From the NCBI GenBank assembly GCA_029239605.1, contig JARBUO010000001.1, positions 1-64,000 of the forward strand: a stretch of 64,000 nucleotides of DNA, given 5' to 3'. This document shows, piece after piece, positions 24,689-34,757 of the stretch (its first letter is position 1; each line of letters opens with the position of its first letter). This stretch comes from Bacillota bacterium (GTDB taxonomy: Bacteria; Bacillota; Clostridia; Peptostreptococcales; Anaerovoracaceae). Position numbers and translations under genes: made by a program. The notes beneath the pieces are model-generated. The model was not told the DNA's origin. It saw nothing but the letters and a program-made list of their open reading frames with translations, and searched no databases.

Positions 24689-25639
24689 TCAAAGCGAACC
24701 GCTTAAATCATTGCGAATTGATTCAATAATAGCGTTCAGTGCAAGCTGAGCATCGCTGTATTCAGACAGATTAAACCATTTCATTTGAGGATATCTGCGG
24801 AGCCATGTCATCTGGCGCTTGGCATAATGCCTGGTGTTCCTCTTGACAAGGCGGATTGCTTCTGCAAGATCATATTCTCCGTGCAGGTATGCAATAACTT
24901 CTTTGTAGCCAATTCCTTTCATCGAAAGACTGTTTTCCGTGAGTCCCCGGCAAAGCAAGCTTTTGACTTCATCAATGAGGCCTTCCTGCACAAGCAGGTC
25001 AACCCGCTGGTCAATCCGCTGATAAAGTTCCTCTCTGTCTCTTGTGAGTCCAATGAGAATGCATCGAAATTCCCGAGTTTCCACTAAGGACTCGCTGAAT
25101 TCACGGATTCCTTCCCCGGTACTCTGATACACCTCAATCGCTCGAATGACCTTCTTTAGATTGTTGGGGTGAATTCGCTCTGCTGCGTCAGGATCTAAAG
25201 CCTTAAGCTTATCGTGGACATAATTCACACCAAACTCCTCAGCTTCTTTTTCCAGCGCTTCCCGAAATCCCTCCTGCCTCGGCATGACGGAGAAATCCAT
25301 TTCGTATATCAATGAATTGAGATACAGCCCTGTGCCGCCGGAAACAACCGGCACCTTTCCTGCGTCAAAGATCTGATTGATGTATTGTTTTGCAAGGAGC
25401 TGATATTCTGCAGCGGAAAACTGCGCTGCCGGATCGATTTCATCCACGAGATAATGCTTTGCCTGTGCCAGTTCTTCACTGGTGGGCTTTGCGCTTCCGA
25501 TGTCAAGATATTGATAAATCTGCATAGAATCAGCAGATACGATTTCTCCGTCTATGGCCTTGGCCACTTCAATTGCATATTTGGTTTTTCCCACCGCCGT
25601 AGGTCCGGCGATAAAAACAACAGTTTTTTCTCCGCTCAT
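24689..25639 (-). CDS. miaA: tRNA dimethylallyltransferase MiaA
   Basis: Adds dimethylallyl to A37 of tRNAs that read codons starting with U. The 316-residue protein has the P-loop GPTAVGKTKYAIE, the DSMQIYQYLDIGSAKPT substrate block, and the SGGTGLYLNSLIYEMDF block. Length is normal. It follows mutL after about 90 bases in the mutS-mutL-miaA order that is general in Clostridia. AAAGGA precedes ATG 25639. Confidence 0.95.
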   Translation of the reverse strand: MSGEKTVVFIAGPTAVGKTKYAIEVAKAIDGEIVSADSMQIYQYLDIGSAKPTSEELAQAKHYLVDEIDPAAQFSAAEYQLLAKQYINQIFDAGKVPVVSGGTGLYLNSLIYEMDFSVMPRQEGFREALEKEAEEFGVNYVHDKLKALDPDAAERIHPNNLKKVIRAIEVYQSTGEGIREFSESLVETREFRCILIGLTRDREELYQRIDQRVDLLVQEGLIDEVKSLLCRGLTENSLSMKGIGYKEVIAYLHGEYDLAEAIRLVKRNTRHYAKRQMTWLRRYPQMKWFNLSEYSDAQLALNAIIESIRNDLSGSL

Positions 25640-25726
25640 AGAACATCCTTTTTCTTTACTCTATGTTTTCTTTTACCCATGTTTTCTCGTACTTTGCCTG
25701 CTTTTCGGCGGGACAGCACACCGGCA

Positions 25727-27943
25727 CTAAACCCGCTTAAACATCTTCTCGATTTCATATTTGCGCAGCCTCACGAAAGTAGGTCTTCCGTGGGGGCAGG
25801 AATAAGGATTCTTCGTCTTCGCCAAATCTGCCATCAAACGGTCGATTTCCTGGCGATCCAGCACGTCATGGGCTTTCACCGCTTTCTTGCACGCACTGGT
25901 AATAATCGAAGCGATCTTCTTTTGGTTATCCAGTTCTCCCTCTTCCGAAATATTGTCCAGCAGATAATCGATAAAGTCTTTCGACTCTTCTAAATTCATA
26001 TAGTATGGTATCGCTTTCACAATATAAGCGGTGGGTCCGAACTCCTCGATCTCAAACCCCAGATTTCCCAGGAAATGGAGCATTCTGCCTGTATCATTTT
26101 TCACTGCATGAGTTACGTTGACGACAAAAGGCGTTAATATCAGCTGCTGTGTCTTCTCTCCTTTTCGATATTCCTCCAGCAGCTGCTCATAAAAGATTCT
26201 CTCATGGGCTGCATGCTGATCGATCAGATAGAGACACGACTCATCTACTGCAGTAATGTAGGTTCCAAAGATAGAGCCGGTAACCGTCAGTTCTCTGATA
26301 TCAAAATCTGCCGTAGGTTTGGTATTTCCATCTTGATTATTCTCTAAAACCACATAGTTTAATCGCTCTGTGTTTGCAGTGGTATGTACTTCCCCGGAAA
26401 GATTCTCTGCAGGTTTGTCCTGCTGCGATGATTCCGTTGTTCCATGGTTTTGAAGTATACCCGCAGGCTTTAAAGAATAATGTTCCTCTGATTCGTTCAC
26501 CTGAAGCGGTGATTTCATCAAACCGCCTTCTGTCACTTTATCTTGCTCAGAAGGGGTATCCCTGGAGGCAATATCCTGCTCTTTCTTTTGCATTGCCAAT
26601 CGTTGTTCGAACAATAATCTTTTTATGTCAACCTGTTCTTCCACAGGTTTCTTTTCTTTCCCAATGTGCTTTGCAGCATCGCCAGTCTGGCCAAAATTCG
26701 GGAAACCAGCTTGATTCAAGGATTGCAGGCTGGATTCTCCATCAACGATTCGCTTCGTATTTGATCCGTCGCTCACTTCCGACTGAGGTTTGGCTCCATC
26801 GAGAGCCGTGATTTCAGCAGATCCTGAGGACAGATGCTTGTGCCCATCGATGGTCAAAGACGGAGACTTCAATCCGTCGTTCCCAGTGGACTGCGGCTTG
26901 AACTTAAAGAGATTGTTTTCTTTTATTTCAGGAATCGCTTCCTTTGTTTTCAGACTCTTTCTGATGGATGCTGCAATAAATTCTCTGACACCCTTCTCAT
27001 CGTCAAACCGAACTTCCCGTTTATTGGGATGAATATTGACATCCAGGCTTTCCGGCGGTACCTTAAGAAACAGGAAGGTAACCGGGTATCTGCCTTCGAA
27101 AAGCTTTTCCTGGTATGCGTCTGTCACCGCATTCTCCATAAGCTTACTGCGGATATATCTTCCGTTTACAAAGAAGATCTGGCTCTTTCTGTTGGTTCTG
27201 CTGTTGCTTGGTGGAGAAACGAAGGCTTCCATTGCCATCAGACCGTTATCCTCGGAAAGATGGATGAGTTTGTCCCCGATTTCCCTGCTGTAAATGGTGA
27301 GAATGTTGGAATAAATATCTCCTTTACCGTTGGTAGAAAACAGAATATTACCATTGTTTACTAGACGGAATTTGATCTGAGGATATGCCAGGGTCATTTT
27401 AGAGATAAAGTCGATGATCAGAGTGCTCTCAGTGGCGTCCTGCTTCATAAACTTCAATCTTGCCGGAGTATTAAAGAAGAGGTCCTCGATGATGAAAGTC
27501 GTTCCCTCCGGGCATCCGGTATCCTCTTTTTCAAGAATTTCTCCGCCTTCCAGTTTGAGGCGAATGCCGCTCTTATCTCCGACTGTTTTCGTGATCAGCT
27601 CCACTTTGGAGACAGCAGAAATACTGGCCAGCGCTTCGCCGCGAAAGCCCAGACTTTCAATATGATCCAAATCCGTATCTGTCTTAATTTTACTGGTTGC
27701 ATGCCGTTTAAAAGCAAGCTCCGCGTCTTCCTTTTGGATGCCGCTGCCGTTGTCCGTTACACGGATGTATGTTTTCCCACCGTTTCTAATTTCAACGGTG
27801 ACGGAGGTCGCGCCAGCATCGATGGAATTTTCCACAAGCTCTTTCACGATGGAAAGCGGTCTGTCTACCACTTCCCCCGCCGCAATTTTATCCGCCACAT
27901 GTTTCGGCAGTTCAAAGATTCGTTTCTTTATGGTTTGATCCAT
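25727..27943 (-). CDS. mutL: DNA mismatch repair protein MutL
   Basis: MutL couples mismatch recognition by MutS to strand cutting. The 738-residue protein has the N-terminal GHKL ATPase (about 1-330, ENSIDAGAT, DNGSGI, GFRGEAL), a long low-complexity linker (about 340-530), and a C-terminal endonuclease domain with DQHAAHERIFYE, ACKKAVKAHD and CPHGRP motifs. So it is a nicking MutL, as in organisms without MutH. It is about 100 residues longer than the Bacillus protein, all in the linker. The start is set at 27943 because AGGAG abuts the ATG at 27949. Confidence 0.95.
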   Translation of the reverse strand: MDQTIKKRIFELPKHVADKIAAGEVVDRPLSIVKELVENSIDAGATSVTVEIRNGGKTYIRVTDNGSGIQKEDAELAFKRHATSKIKTDTDLDHIESLGFRGEALASISAVSKVELITKTVGDKSGIRLKLEGGEILEKEDTGCPEGTTFIIEDLFFNTPARLKFMKQDATESTLIIDFISKMTLAYPQIKFRLVNNGNILFSTNGKGDIYSNILTIYSREIGDKLIHLSEDNGLMAMEAFVSPPSNSRTNRKSQIFFVNGRYIRSKLMENAVTDAYQEKLFEGRYPVTFLFLKVPPESLDVNIHPNKREVRFDDEKGVREFIAASIRKSLKTKEAIPEIKENNLFKFKPQSTGNDGLKSPSLTIDGHKHLSSGSAEITALDGAKPQSEVSDGSNTKRIVDGESSLQSLNQAGFPNFGQTGDAAKHIGKEKKPVEEQVDIKRLLFEQRLAMQKKEQDIASRDTPSEQDKVTEGGLMKSPLQVNESEEHYSLKPAGILQNHGTTESSQQDKPAENLSGEVHTTANTERLNYVVLENNQDGNTKPTADFDIRELTVTGSIFGTYITAVDESCLYLIDQHAAHERIFYEQLLEEYRKGEKTQQLILTPFVVNVTHAVKNDTGRMLHFLGNLGFEIEEFGPTAYIVKAIPYYMNLEESKDFIDYLLDNISEEGELDNQKKIASIITSACKKAVKAHDVLDRQEIDRLMADLAKTKNPYSCPHGRPTFVRLRKYEIEKMFKRV

Positions 27944-28080
27944 ATTCATGCTCCTGTTCCGGCCGGTTTCTTTTCAAGACGGCCCGGTCTGCATTGTATG
28001 AAAAATTTTGCAATTAAGTTTTTTATCGCATCGCGACAGTTTCAGCGATTAATTTCACGTTTAAACGTATTAGTTTTTAT

Positions 28081-30705
28081 TTACTGGTCAGCAGCCTTCT
28101 TTAATTCTTCAAGAATACCGAATGCCTGTGACGGAGTAATGGTCATAAGATCAAGTGTCTTCAGACGTTCCACCACAGGATTTGGTGCAAAGCTGAAAAA
28201 GGAGATCTGCTCTGTATTGGCTTTGGATTCCGGAAGTTCCTCAGCCGCACCGGCTAGATATTTATCCAAATCGATGGAAGCGCCGCTCTGCTCCAGTTCA
28301 GAAAGTTTCTCTTCTGCTGTAAGCAGCAGTTGCTGTGGTACCCCTGCAAGCTTCGCCACATGGATTCCATAGCTTCGGCTGGCACTGCCTTCTATGATCT
28401 TGTGAAGGAACACAATATTTCCGTCCTTCTCCTGAACGTCAACGTTCAGGTTCTTCAGCCCTGTCATGTGCCCTTCCAGAGCGGTCAGCTCGTGATAATG
28501 GGTGGCAAAGAGGGTGCGAATTCTTCCCTTGCTGTTGCAAAGGTATTCCACCACAGCCCAAGCGATGGAAAGCCCGTCGTAGGTGCTTGTCCCACGGCCG
28601 ATTTCATCAAGGATAATCAGACTCTTGTCCGTCGCTGTGTTGAGTATGTATGCCAGCTCGCTCATTTCCACATAGAAGGTACTCTGACCCTGTGCCAGAT
28701 TATCCGAAGCACCGATTCTTGTATAGATGCGATCCACAATACCGATGGTTGCTGATTCCGCCGGTACAAAACAGCCGGTTTGGGCCATGAGCACAATCAA
28801 GGCAGTCTGTCTCATGTATGTAGATTTTCCTGACATGTTTGGTCCGGTGATCAGCAGCATGCTACTGTCCTTTCGATCCACATAGGTGTCATTGGAGACG
28901 AAGATTCCGTTGCGGATACTTCCCTCAATGACGGGATGCCGTCCCTTTTCAATGAGAATCGCATCTCCGTTGTTGATGTCCGGTTTCACATATCCCAATC
29001 TGCTTCCCACCTCTGCGTAAGAAACCAAAACATCTAAAACAGAAAGGGATGCCGAGGTGTTTTGAATCGCTCCGATAAAGCCCTGAATGAAGTTTCTGAT
29101 TCCTGCAAACAGTTCATATTCCAGCTGATTGATCTTTGTTTCCGCATTGAGAACAACAGATTCTACTTCCTTCAGCTCCGGGGTGATAAATCGCTCGCAA
29201 TTGGCCAGGGTCTGCTTTCTGATGTAGTTCTCGGGAACGAGGTCATAATAGGATTTTGTCACTTCAATATAATATCCGAATACCTTGTTGAAACCAACCT
29301 TTAGTGATTTAATTCCTGTCCGCTCTTTCTCAACGGCTTCCAGTCCGGCAATCCAGCTCTGACCGTCAACGATGGAATCCTTCAAGCTGTCAAGATCCTC
29401 AGAATAGCTTTTCTTGATCAGCCCTCCCTCCTTGACAGTAAAGGGCGGTTCATCCACTACAGCCCTATCGATGAGTTCATAGATGTCAGCAAGAGCATCC
29501 ATGGTAGCTTCCAGCCGCTCCAGCAGAGGGTCGCCGCAGGATGCCAGCTCACCTTTTATTTCGGGAAGAACAAAAATAGAATTTTTCAGTGCAATGAGGT
29601 CTTTGCCGTTGGCGTTGCCGCAGGCAATCCTTCCTGCCAGCCGCTCCAAATCATAAATCTTTTTCAGATGCTCCTTGAGATTGTTTCTGAGAAGGATTTC
29701 ATCGGTCAACAGTTCCACGGCATCCAAACGCTGTTTGATTTCAGCCAGCCTGTTGAGCGGTTCCCGCAGCCACTGTTTCATTTTTCTCGAACCCATGGCG
29801 GTCTGCGTCCTGTCGAGTACTCCAAGAAGGGAGCCCTGAATCTTCTTTTCAAACAGGGTCTCTGTCAGTTCCAGGTTCTTAATGGTTGCTTTATCCAGCG
29901 CCATATGCCCAGCTGTATCGTAAACATTGAGGCGTGCCAGATGGGAAAGGCTCTGCTTCTGGGTTTCGAAAAGATAGGAAAGCAATGCCCCAAGGGCCAT
30001 AACCGCCGCCGGCATTTCTTCCACCCCAAGGCCCTTTAGTGATTTCACTTTAAACTGACGAAGGACAGCTTCCTCCGCTGCGTTCTGACTGTAATACTGG
30101 GAACTTAATGTACTGAAATAGGCGCCGGAAGCATCTCTGATATCTTCAGAAAGACCGTCCAGTGAAACAGCCTCGTTGGCGATGACTTCCTTAGCCCTGA
30201 TCTTTACCAATTCATTGATTAGTTTTTCTATGTATCTTGCGCCGGATAGTTCCGCGGCGCTGATTTCACCGGTGGACACATCGCAATAAGCGATTCCCGC
30301 ACCGGTTTCACTCAGAAAGACTGAGGCGAGATAATTGTTCTCTTTTTCGTTGAGCATGGATTGGCTGACCACGGTGCCGGGGGTAATGATCTGTATCACT
30401 TCCCGTTTTACAATCCCTTTGGCTGTTGCCGGGTCTTCCACTTGCTCACAAATTGCCACCTTATAGCCTCTCTCGATGAGCTTGCCAATGTAGTTATCTG
30501 CGGCATGATAAGGGACGCCGCACATGGGTGCCCGTTCCTCCTGCCCGTAGCTCTTTCCCGTCAGCGTGATTTCCAGCTCCCGTGACGCTGTTACCGCATC
30601 TTCAAAAAACATTTCGTAGAAATCGCCAAGACGGAAGAACAGGATGCAATCCTTGTAGTTTTCCTTGATATCCATATACTGCTGCATCATTGGTGTAAGT
30701 TGCAT
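28081..30705 (-). CDS. mutS: DNA mismatch repair protein MutS
   Basis: MutS finds mismatches and small loops. The 874-residue protein has the mismatch-binding FYE in FFRLGDFYEMF near residue 30, the lever and clamp domains, and the ATPase with the Walker A motif GPNMSGKST near 620 and DEIGRGTSTYDG. Length is standard. AGAGG precedes ATG 30705. The 177 bases upstream hold no gene; TTGAAA-17-TATCAA is a possible promoter there. Confidence 0.96.
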   Translation of the reverse strand: MQLTPMMQQYMDIKENYKDCILFFRLGDFYEMFFEDAVTASRELEITLTGKSYGQEERAPMCGVPYHAADNYIGKLIERGYKVAICEQVEDPATAKGIVKREVIQIITPGTVVSQSMLNEKENNYLASVFLSETGAGIAYCDVSTGEISAAELSGARYIEKLINELVKIRAKEVIANEAVSLDGLSEDIRDASGAYFSTLSSQYYSQNAAEEAVLRQFKVKSLKGLGVEEMPAAVMALGALLSYLFETQKQSLSHLARLNVYDTAGHMALDKATIKNLELTETLFEKKIQGSLLGVLDRTQTAMGSRKMKQWLREPLNRLAEIKQRLDAVELLTDEILLRNNLKEHLKKIYDLERLAGRIACGNANGKDLIALKNSIFVLPEIKGELASCGDPLLERLEATMDALADIYELIDRAVVDEPPFTVKEGGLIKKSYSEDLDSLKDSIVDGQSWIAGLEAVEKERTGIKSLKVGFNKVFGYYIEVTKSYYDLVPENYIRKQTLANCERFITPELKEVESVVLNAETKINQLEYELFAGIRNFIQGFIGAIQNTSASLSVLDVLVSYAEVGSRLGYVKPDINNGDAILIEKGRHPVIEGSIRNGIFVSNDTYVDRKDSSMLLITGPNMSGKSTYMRQTALIVLMAQTGCFVPAESATIGIVDRIYTRIGASDNLAQGQSTFYVEMSELAYILNTATDKSLIILDEIGRGTSTYDGLSIAWAVVEYLCNSKGRIRTLFATHYHELTALEGHMTGLKNLNVDVQEKDGNIVFLHKIIEGSASRSYGIHVAKLAGVPQQLLLTAEEKLSELEQSGASIDLDKYLAGAAEELPESKANTEQISFFSFAPNPVVERLKTLDLMTITPSQAFGILEELKKAADQ

Positions 30706-30882
30706 GGTAACCTCTAATCTCTTTCTCTCTACTCTATTTCAATTAACGTTATGTCCGGGAAAATCCGGTTTTGGAACATATGATTGTTAATCTCTGGCTA
30801 TTCTAAGCTTATTTGATAATATCTATTTTGTGAACTTTCAATCTAAACATCCGATCTGAAATCCGATGGTGAATATCAGATT

Positions 30883-31827
30883 TTAGTCCAGCGCTGCATG
30901 GGAAGTCTTGACCACAGCTTTGATCAAGTCTTTATAATCCAGATCACCAATACCAGCATCATTGTCATTGCGATGTGAAGTGCTGTCTGCCTCGGCTTGT
31001 GCGTTGCTGCTCCAGTCCGCCTGTCTCTCAGCATTCAATGTTTTTCCCTCTAATACATTTCCCCCGGCAACCAATGCTTGCTGGTTCTTATCTTTGCTGA
31101 GCAGAAGCAGATATTCGATATTTCCTTTGGCGCCGGTCATGGGGGAAAAGTCGAGACCATGGGAATAGAGCCCGTTTATTTCAGCATATCGGATTACATT
31201 CCCAATCACTTCTTCATGAACTGCTTTATCGCGGACAATTCCTTTTTTACCGACCTGCTCCCGTCCGGCTTCAAATTGAGGCTTTACCAGGCAGACCAGT
31301 CTTCCGCTTTCCGAAAGCAGCGACGCCGCGACAGGGAAGACCAGTTTCAGTGAGATAAAGGATACATCAATGCTGATAAAATCAGCCTTGTCTTCAATCT
31401 TCTCCGGTTCCAGATAGCGGATATTTACCTTCTCCATGTTGACCACTCTCGGATCATTTCTAAGGGTCCAGTCAAGCTGGCCATAACCCACATCGATGGA
31501 ATAGACCTTTCTAGCCCCGTTTTTCAGCATGCAGTCCGTGAAACCTCCTGTGGAAGCACCAATGTCTACCGCAACGGCATTCTCTAAAGAAAGCTGAAAC
31601 GATTGAATGGCTTTTGCAAGCTTCAGCCCGCCCCGGCTCACATAAGGACAGGTATCCTCCTTTACAAAGAGATCCGCATCCTCGCGAACGCCCGTTCCCG
31701 CCTTGTCAACTCTCTGCCCGTCAACATAGACGATTCCTGCCATAACAGCAGCTTTTGCTCTTTCTCTGGAAGGAAAGAACCCTCTGTTAACTAGTATGAT
31801 ATCAAGCCTTTCCTTCAAGGAAATCAC
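30883..31827 (-). CDS. tlyA: TlyA-family 2'-O-ribose rRNA methyltransferase (S4 domain)
   Basis: The protein has an S4 RNA-binding domain (about 4-65, RLDIILVNRGFFPSRERAK) and a Rossmann methyltransferase domain with the SAM motif VDIGASTGGFTDCML. TlyA methylates ribose in 16S/23S rRNA in mycobacteria; in Clostridia the activity is inferred. The GTG at 31827, with AAAGG before it, gives MISLKERLDII; a TTG at 31818 is the alternative. The start overlaps the dxs end by 26 bases. A hydrophilic low-complexity insert of about 45 residues precedes the last helix, unlike most family members. Confidence 0.88.
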   Translation of the reverse strand: MISLKERLDIILVNRGFFPSRERAKAAVMAGIVYVDGQRVDKAGTGVREDADLFVKEDTCPYVSRGGLKLAKAIQSFQLSLENAVAVDIGASTGGFTDCMLKNGARKVYSIDVGYGQLDWTLRNDPRVVNMEKVNIRYLEPEKIEDKADFISIDVSFISLKLVFPVAASLLSESGRLVCLVKPQFEAGREQVGKKGIVRDKAVHEEVIGNVIRYAEINGLYSHGLDFSPMTGAKGNIEYLLLLSKDKNQQALVAGGNVLEGKTLNAERQADWSSNAQAEADSTSHRNDNDAGIGDLDYKDLIKAVVKTSHAALD

Positions 31828-33760
31828 ACACCCTTTCTGCGATGCCTTCCGCATCCAATCCATATTTGCAGCAAAGCTCTTCTGTGCTTCCCTGCTCTAC
31901 AAAACGGTCCGGCCAACCGATGTTTAAAACCCGCAGGCCGTCCCTTCTATTTTCAGCCAGTATCTTTGTTACCGCCTCGCCGTATCCGCCCGCAATGACA
32001 TTGTCTTCCAGGGTAACAAGGGCTCTGGTTCTTTCTGCTGCCGCAAGGATCGACGCGGTATCCATAGGTTTTACAAATCGAACATTGGTCAGCCCCGCCT
32101 GAATTCCTCGGTTTCGCAGCAGATCACAGGCCGCAATTCCCACAGAAACCATTTTTCCAACCGCAAATAGTTCCACATCCAGACCGTAGATAATTTGCCT
32201 GCTGCCGAAGAAATGGTCCGGTTCAGAAGCATAGTGCTCCATCTTCCATTCAGGTTCGTTCTCTTGCCCGTGAGATTTTACGTTGGTATTTTGACCATCC
32301 TGTTCTGTTTGGATTGGAATTACTTCCGCTGCTTCCCCTCTGGGATAACGGATTGCACAGGGTCCCGGGAGCGTGATCGCATACTCCATCATTTCCTCAA
32401 GGTCTTTTCCATCCTTTGGCGCCAGAACAGTCATATTCGGCATATGAGACAGATAGGACAGATCAAAAACGCCATGATGGGTTTCTCCGTCAGCACCAAC
32501 ATTCCCCGCCCTGTCAATGGCAAAGAGCACCGGAAGCTTTTGCATGCAAACATCAATGAGGATCTGATCATATGCTCTTTGTAAAAAAGTGGAGTAGATT
32601 GCCACCACCGGTCGAAATCCGCCAGCTGCAAGTCCTGCTGCAAAAGTCACCGCATGGGCTTCCGCAATTCCAGCGTCAAAAGTCCGCTGCGGATGCTTCT
32701 GAGAAAATTTGCCAAGGCCGGTCGCTTCAATCATAGCAGCACTTACTGCAACGATTCTCTCGTCCCTGTCCGCCATTTCCAGAAGCTTCTTACCAAAGAC
32801 AGAGGAATAGCTGGGTTTCTCCGAAACAGACAGCAAATTGCCTGTCGTCGGATCAAAAGCAGCAATTCCGTGAAATTTTCCCGGATTGTTTTCTGCATTG
32901 CGATAGCCCTTGCCTTTTTTCGTTATGGCATGGATCACCACCGGCTCATCCATTAATTTTGCAACGGAAAGGATCTCTGTCAAATCGTGAATATTATGGC
33001 CGTCTACGGGTCCAAAGTATTTGAATCCAAGCTGTTCAAAGATTCCGCCCGGAGAAAGGGCATATTTTACGGTATCTCGGATATGTTCCACACTGCTGTA
33101 AATGCCTTGGCCGACACCGGGAATTCCCTTTAATGTCTTCTTCAGCTGCTTCTTCAAATCCAGATAGGTATGTGATGCGCGAAGTTTGGCAAGATGCTGC
33201 GAAATTCCGCCAATATTCCTCGCGATTGACATCTCGTTGTCATTCAGGATCACAATCATCCTGGAATGGGATGATCCGGCGTTGTTCAGCGCCTCGTAAG
33301 CCATCCCCCCTGTCAGAGCACCGTCACCGATGACCGCTACCACCGAATGGTCAAGCCCCTGAAGATCTCTGGCTGCGGCATAGCCCATGGCGGCAGAAAT
33401 GGAATTACTGCTATGGCCTGCGTCAAACGTATCATGGATGCTTTCATCCCGTTTTGGAAAACCGCTGAGTCCATTGAATTTACGAAGCCCGTCAAAACTT
33501 CCGGCTCTGCCGGTCAAAATCTTATGTACATAGGATTGATGTCCCACATCCCAGATCAGCTTATCCTTCGGGCTGTCAAAGACCTTATGAAGGGCAATGG
33601 TCAATTCCACAACCCCCAGATTGGAGGCTAGATGGCCCCCGTTCTTTGAAACCTTTTCAATTAAAAAATCCCTTATTTCATAGGATAACAGCTCCAGATC
33701 CCTGCTGTTCATCTGCTTCAGTTCTTCCGGAAAATTGTAATCCAGCAACGTTTTTTTCAT
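31802..33760 (-). CDS. dxs: 1-deoxy-D-xylulose-5-phosphate synthase
   Basis: Thiamine-diphosphate enzyme for the first step of the MEP isoprenoid pathway (pyruvate plus glyceraldehyde 3-phosphate). The product from ATG 33760 is 652 residues. GDGALTGGMAYEALNNAG is the cofactor motif, and the transketolase-like middle and C-terminal domains follow. An insert of about 40 hydrophilic residues (about 480-523) lies between YPRGEA and the last domain. ATG 33760 fits the family start, but a tandem duplication places a second in-frame ATG with its own ribosome site 27 bases upstream (33787). ispA lies before it and tlyA after. Confidence 0.95.
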   Translation of the reverse strand: MKKTLLDYNFPEELKQMNSRDLELLSYEIRDFLIEKVSKNGGHLASNLGVVELTIALHKVFDSPKDKLIWDVGHQSYVHKILTGRAGSFDGLRKFNGLSGFPKRDESIHDTFDAGHSSNSISAAMGYAAARDLQGLDHSVVAVIGDGALTGGMAYEALNNAGSSHSRMIVILNDNEMSIARNIGGISQHLAKLRASHTYLDLKKQLKKTLKGIPGVGQGIYSSVEHIRDTVKYALSPGGIFEQLGFKYFGPVDGHNIHDLTEILSVAKLMDEPVVIHAITKKGKGYRNAENNPGKFHGIAAFDPTTGNLLSVSEKPSYSSVFGKKLLEMADRDERIVAVSAAMIEATGLGKFSQKHPQRTFDAGIAEAHAVTFAAGLAAGGFRPVVAIYSTFLQRAYDQILIDVCMQKLPVLFAIDRAGNVGADGETHHGVFDLSYLSHMPNMTVLAPKDGKDLEEMMEYAITLPGPCAIRYPRGEAAEVIPIQTEQDGQNTNVKSHGQENEPEWKMEHYASEPDHFFGSRQIIYGLDVELFAVGKMVSVGIAACDLLRNRGIQAGLTNVRFVKPMDTASILAAAERTRALVTLEDNVIAGGYGEAVTKILAENRRDGLRVLNIGWPDRFVEQGSTEELCCKYGLDAEGIAERVCDFLEGKA

Positions 33761-33804
33761 GCGATCTATACCCCTTGTTTTTTTCATTCGCCCCATACCC
33801 CTTG
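33751..33804 (-). repeat. 27-base tandem duplication of the dxs start region
   Basis: Units 33751-33777 and 33778-33804 agree at 23 of 27 positions. On the minus strand each holds CAAGGGGTAT and then ATGAAAAAAA, that is, a ribosome site and start codon. 27 is nine codons, so both starts are in frame. Confidence 0.9.
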
Positions 33805-33845
33805 ACAGTTCATTTCATTCTTGCGTCCATTTCATTCATTCCCGG

Positions 33846-34742
33846 TTAATTAATTCTCGCTGCCAGTTCATCGGCCAATTTGATAAAGAATTCAGCGTTA
33901 TCGTAGTAGTCAGCCAGTGCCTTTTTAGCATTTTCCGTCAGCTCATTGGCTCTTTGTTTCGACTCCTCAATGCCGTACCGGCAAGGATAGGTCGCTTTTT
34001 GATTCACCTGATCCGAACCTGTTCGTTTCCCCAGATCTTCCTCATTGCCACTTACATCCAGAATGTCATCGACGATCTGGAAGGCCAGTCCTATGTTCTC
34101 AGCATATTCATCAAGATCTTCAAGGGTCTTCTTATCACAGCCCCCAAGATAGGCGCCGGCTCTCACAGCAGCCTTAATCAATGCTGCTGTTTTGTTCAGA
34201 TGGATATAGTCCAGCAACTCCCTGGTACACTGTTTATTCTCCGCCTCCACGTCTGCGACCTGACCGGCTATCATGCCACGGCATCCGGCTCCTTTCGAGA
34301 TTTCATAAGCTGCCCGAACCCGGCGTTTCAATAGATCAACGTTGTCAAAATACAGCAGCATATCCTTGTTCATGGCCTCAAAGGCTGAGGTCAAAAGACC
34401 GTCTCCCGCAAGAATTGCCATGGCTTCTCCAAACACCTTGTGATTGGTGGGCATTCCTCTTCTGAGATCGTCATCGTCCATTGCAGGGAGATCATCATGG
34501 ATCAGGGAATAAGTATGAATATATTCGATGGCGCTGGCGTACGGCAGCGCAGTTTTTTCATCTCCGCCGCAAAAATCGCAGGCAGCAAGCAGTAAAACAG
34601 ACCGAAGCATCTTACCTCCGGCCTTTAAGCTGTAAGTCATGGCTTCAGATAACGTAATACTTTTATGGTCAACTTCCGGAAGGAAATAGAGAATATGATC
34701 CTCTACCAGCTTCTTGTATCTCAGATATTCTTCATTTTGCAT
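33846..34742 (-). CDS. ispA: Polyprenyl (farnesyl/geranyl) diphosphate synthase
   Basis: Condenses isopentenyl and allylic diphosphates to a short-chain prenyl diphosphate. The 298-residue protein has the first Asp-rich motif in LIHDDLPAMDDDDLRRG and the second in QIVDDILDVSG. The chain length made cannot be told exactly; farnesyl is usual for this gene between xseB and dxs. It starts 15 bases after xseB. Active in the cytosol, feeding undecaprenyl and quinone-type lipids with dxs. Confidence 0.93.
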   Translation of the reverse strand: MQNEEYLRYKKLVEDHILYFLPEVDHKSITLSEAMTYSLKAGGKMLRSVLLLAACDFCGGDEKTALPYASAIEYIHTYSLIHDDLPAMDDDDLRRGMPTNHKVFGEAMAILAGDGLLTSAFEAMNKDMLLYFDNVDLLKRRVRAAYEISKGAGCRGMIAGQVADVEAENKQCTRELLDYIHLNKTAALIKAAVRAGAYLGGCDKKTLEDLDEYAENIGLAFQIVDDILDVSGNEEDLGKRTGSDQVNQKATYPCRYGIEESKQRANELTENAKKALADYYDNAEFFIKLADELAARIN

Positions 34743-34757
34743 CCTACCGTATCTCCT

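Noticed and set aside
25385-25993. A 202-codon plus-strand frame across miaA and mutL
   Set aside because: It is antisense to the ends of two well-defined genes and its translation has no recognisable domain.
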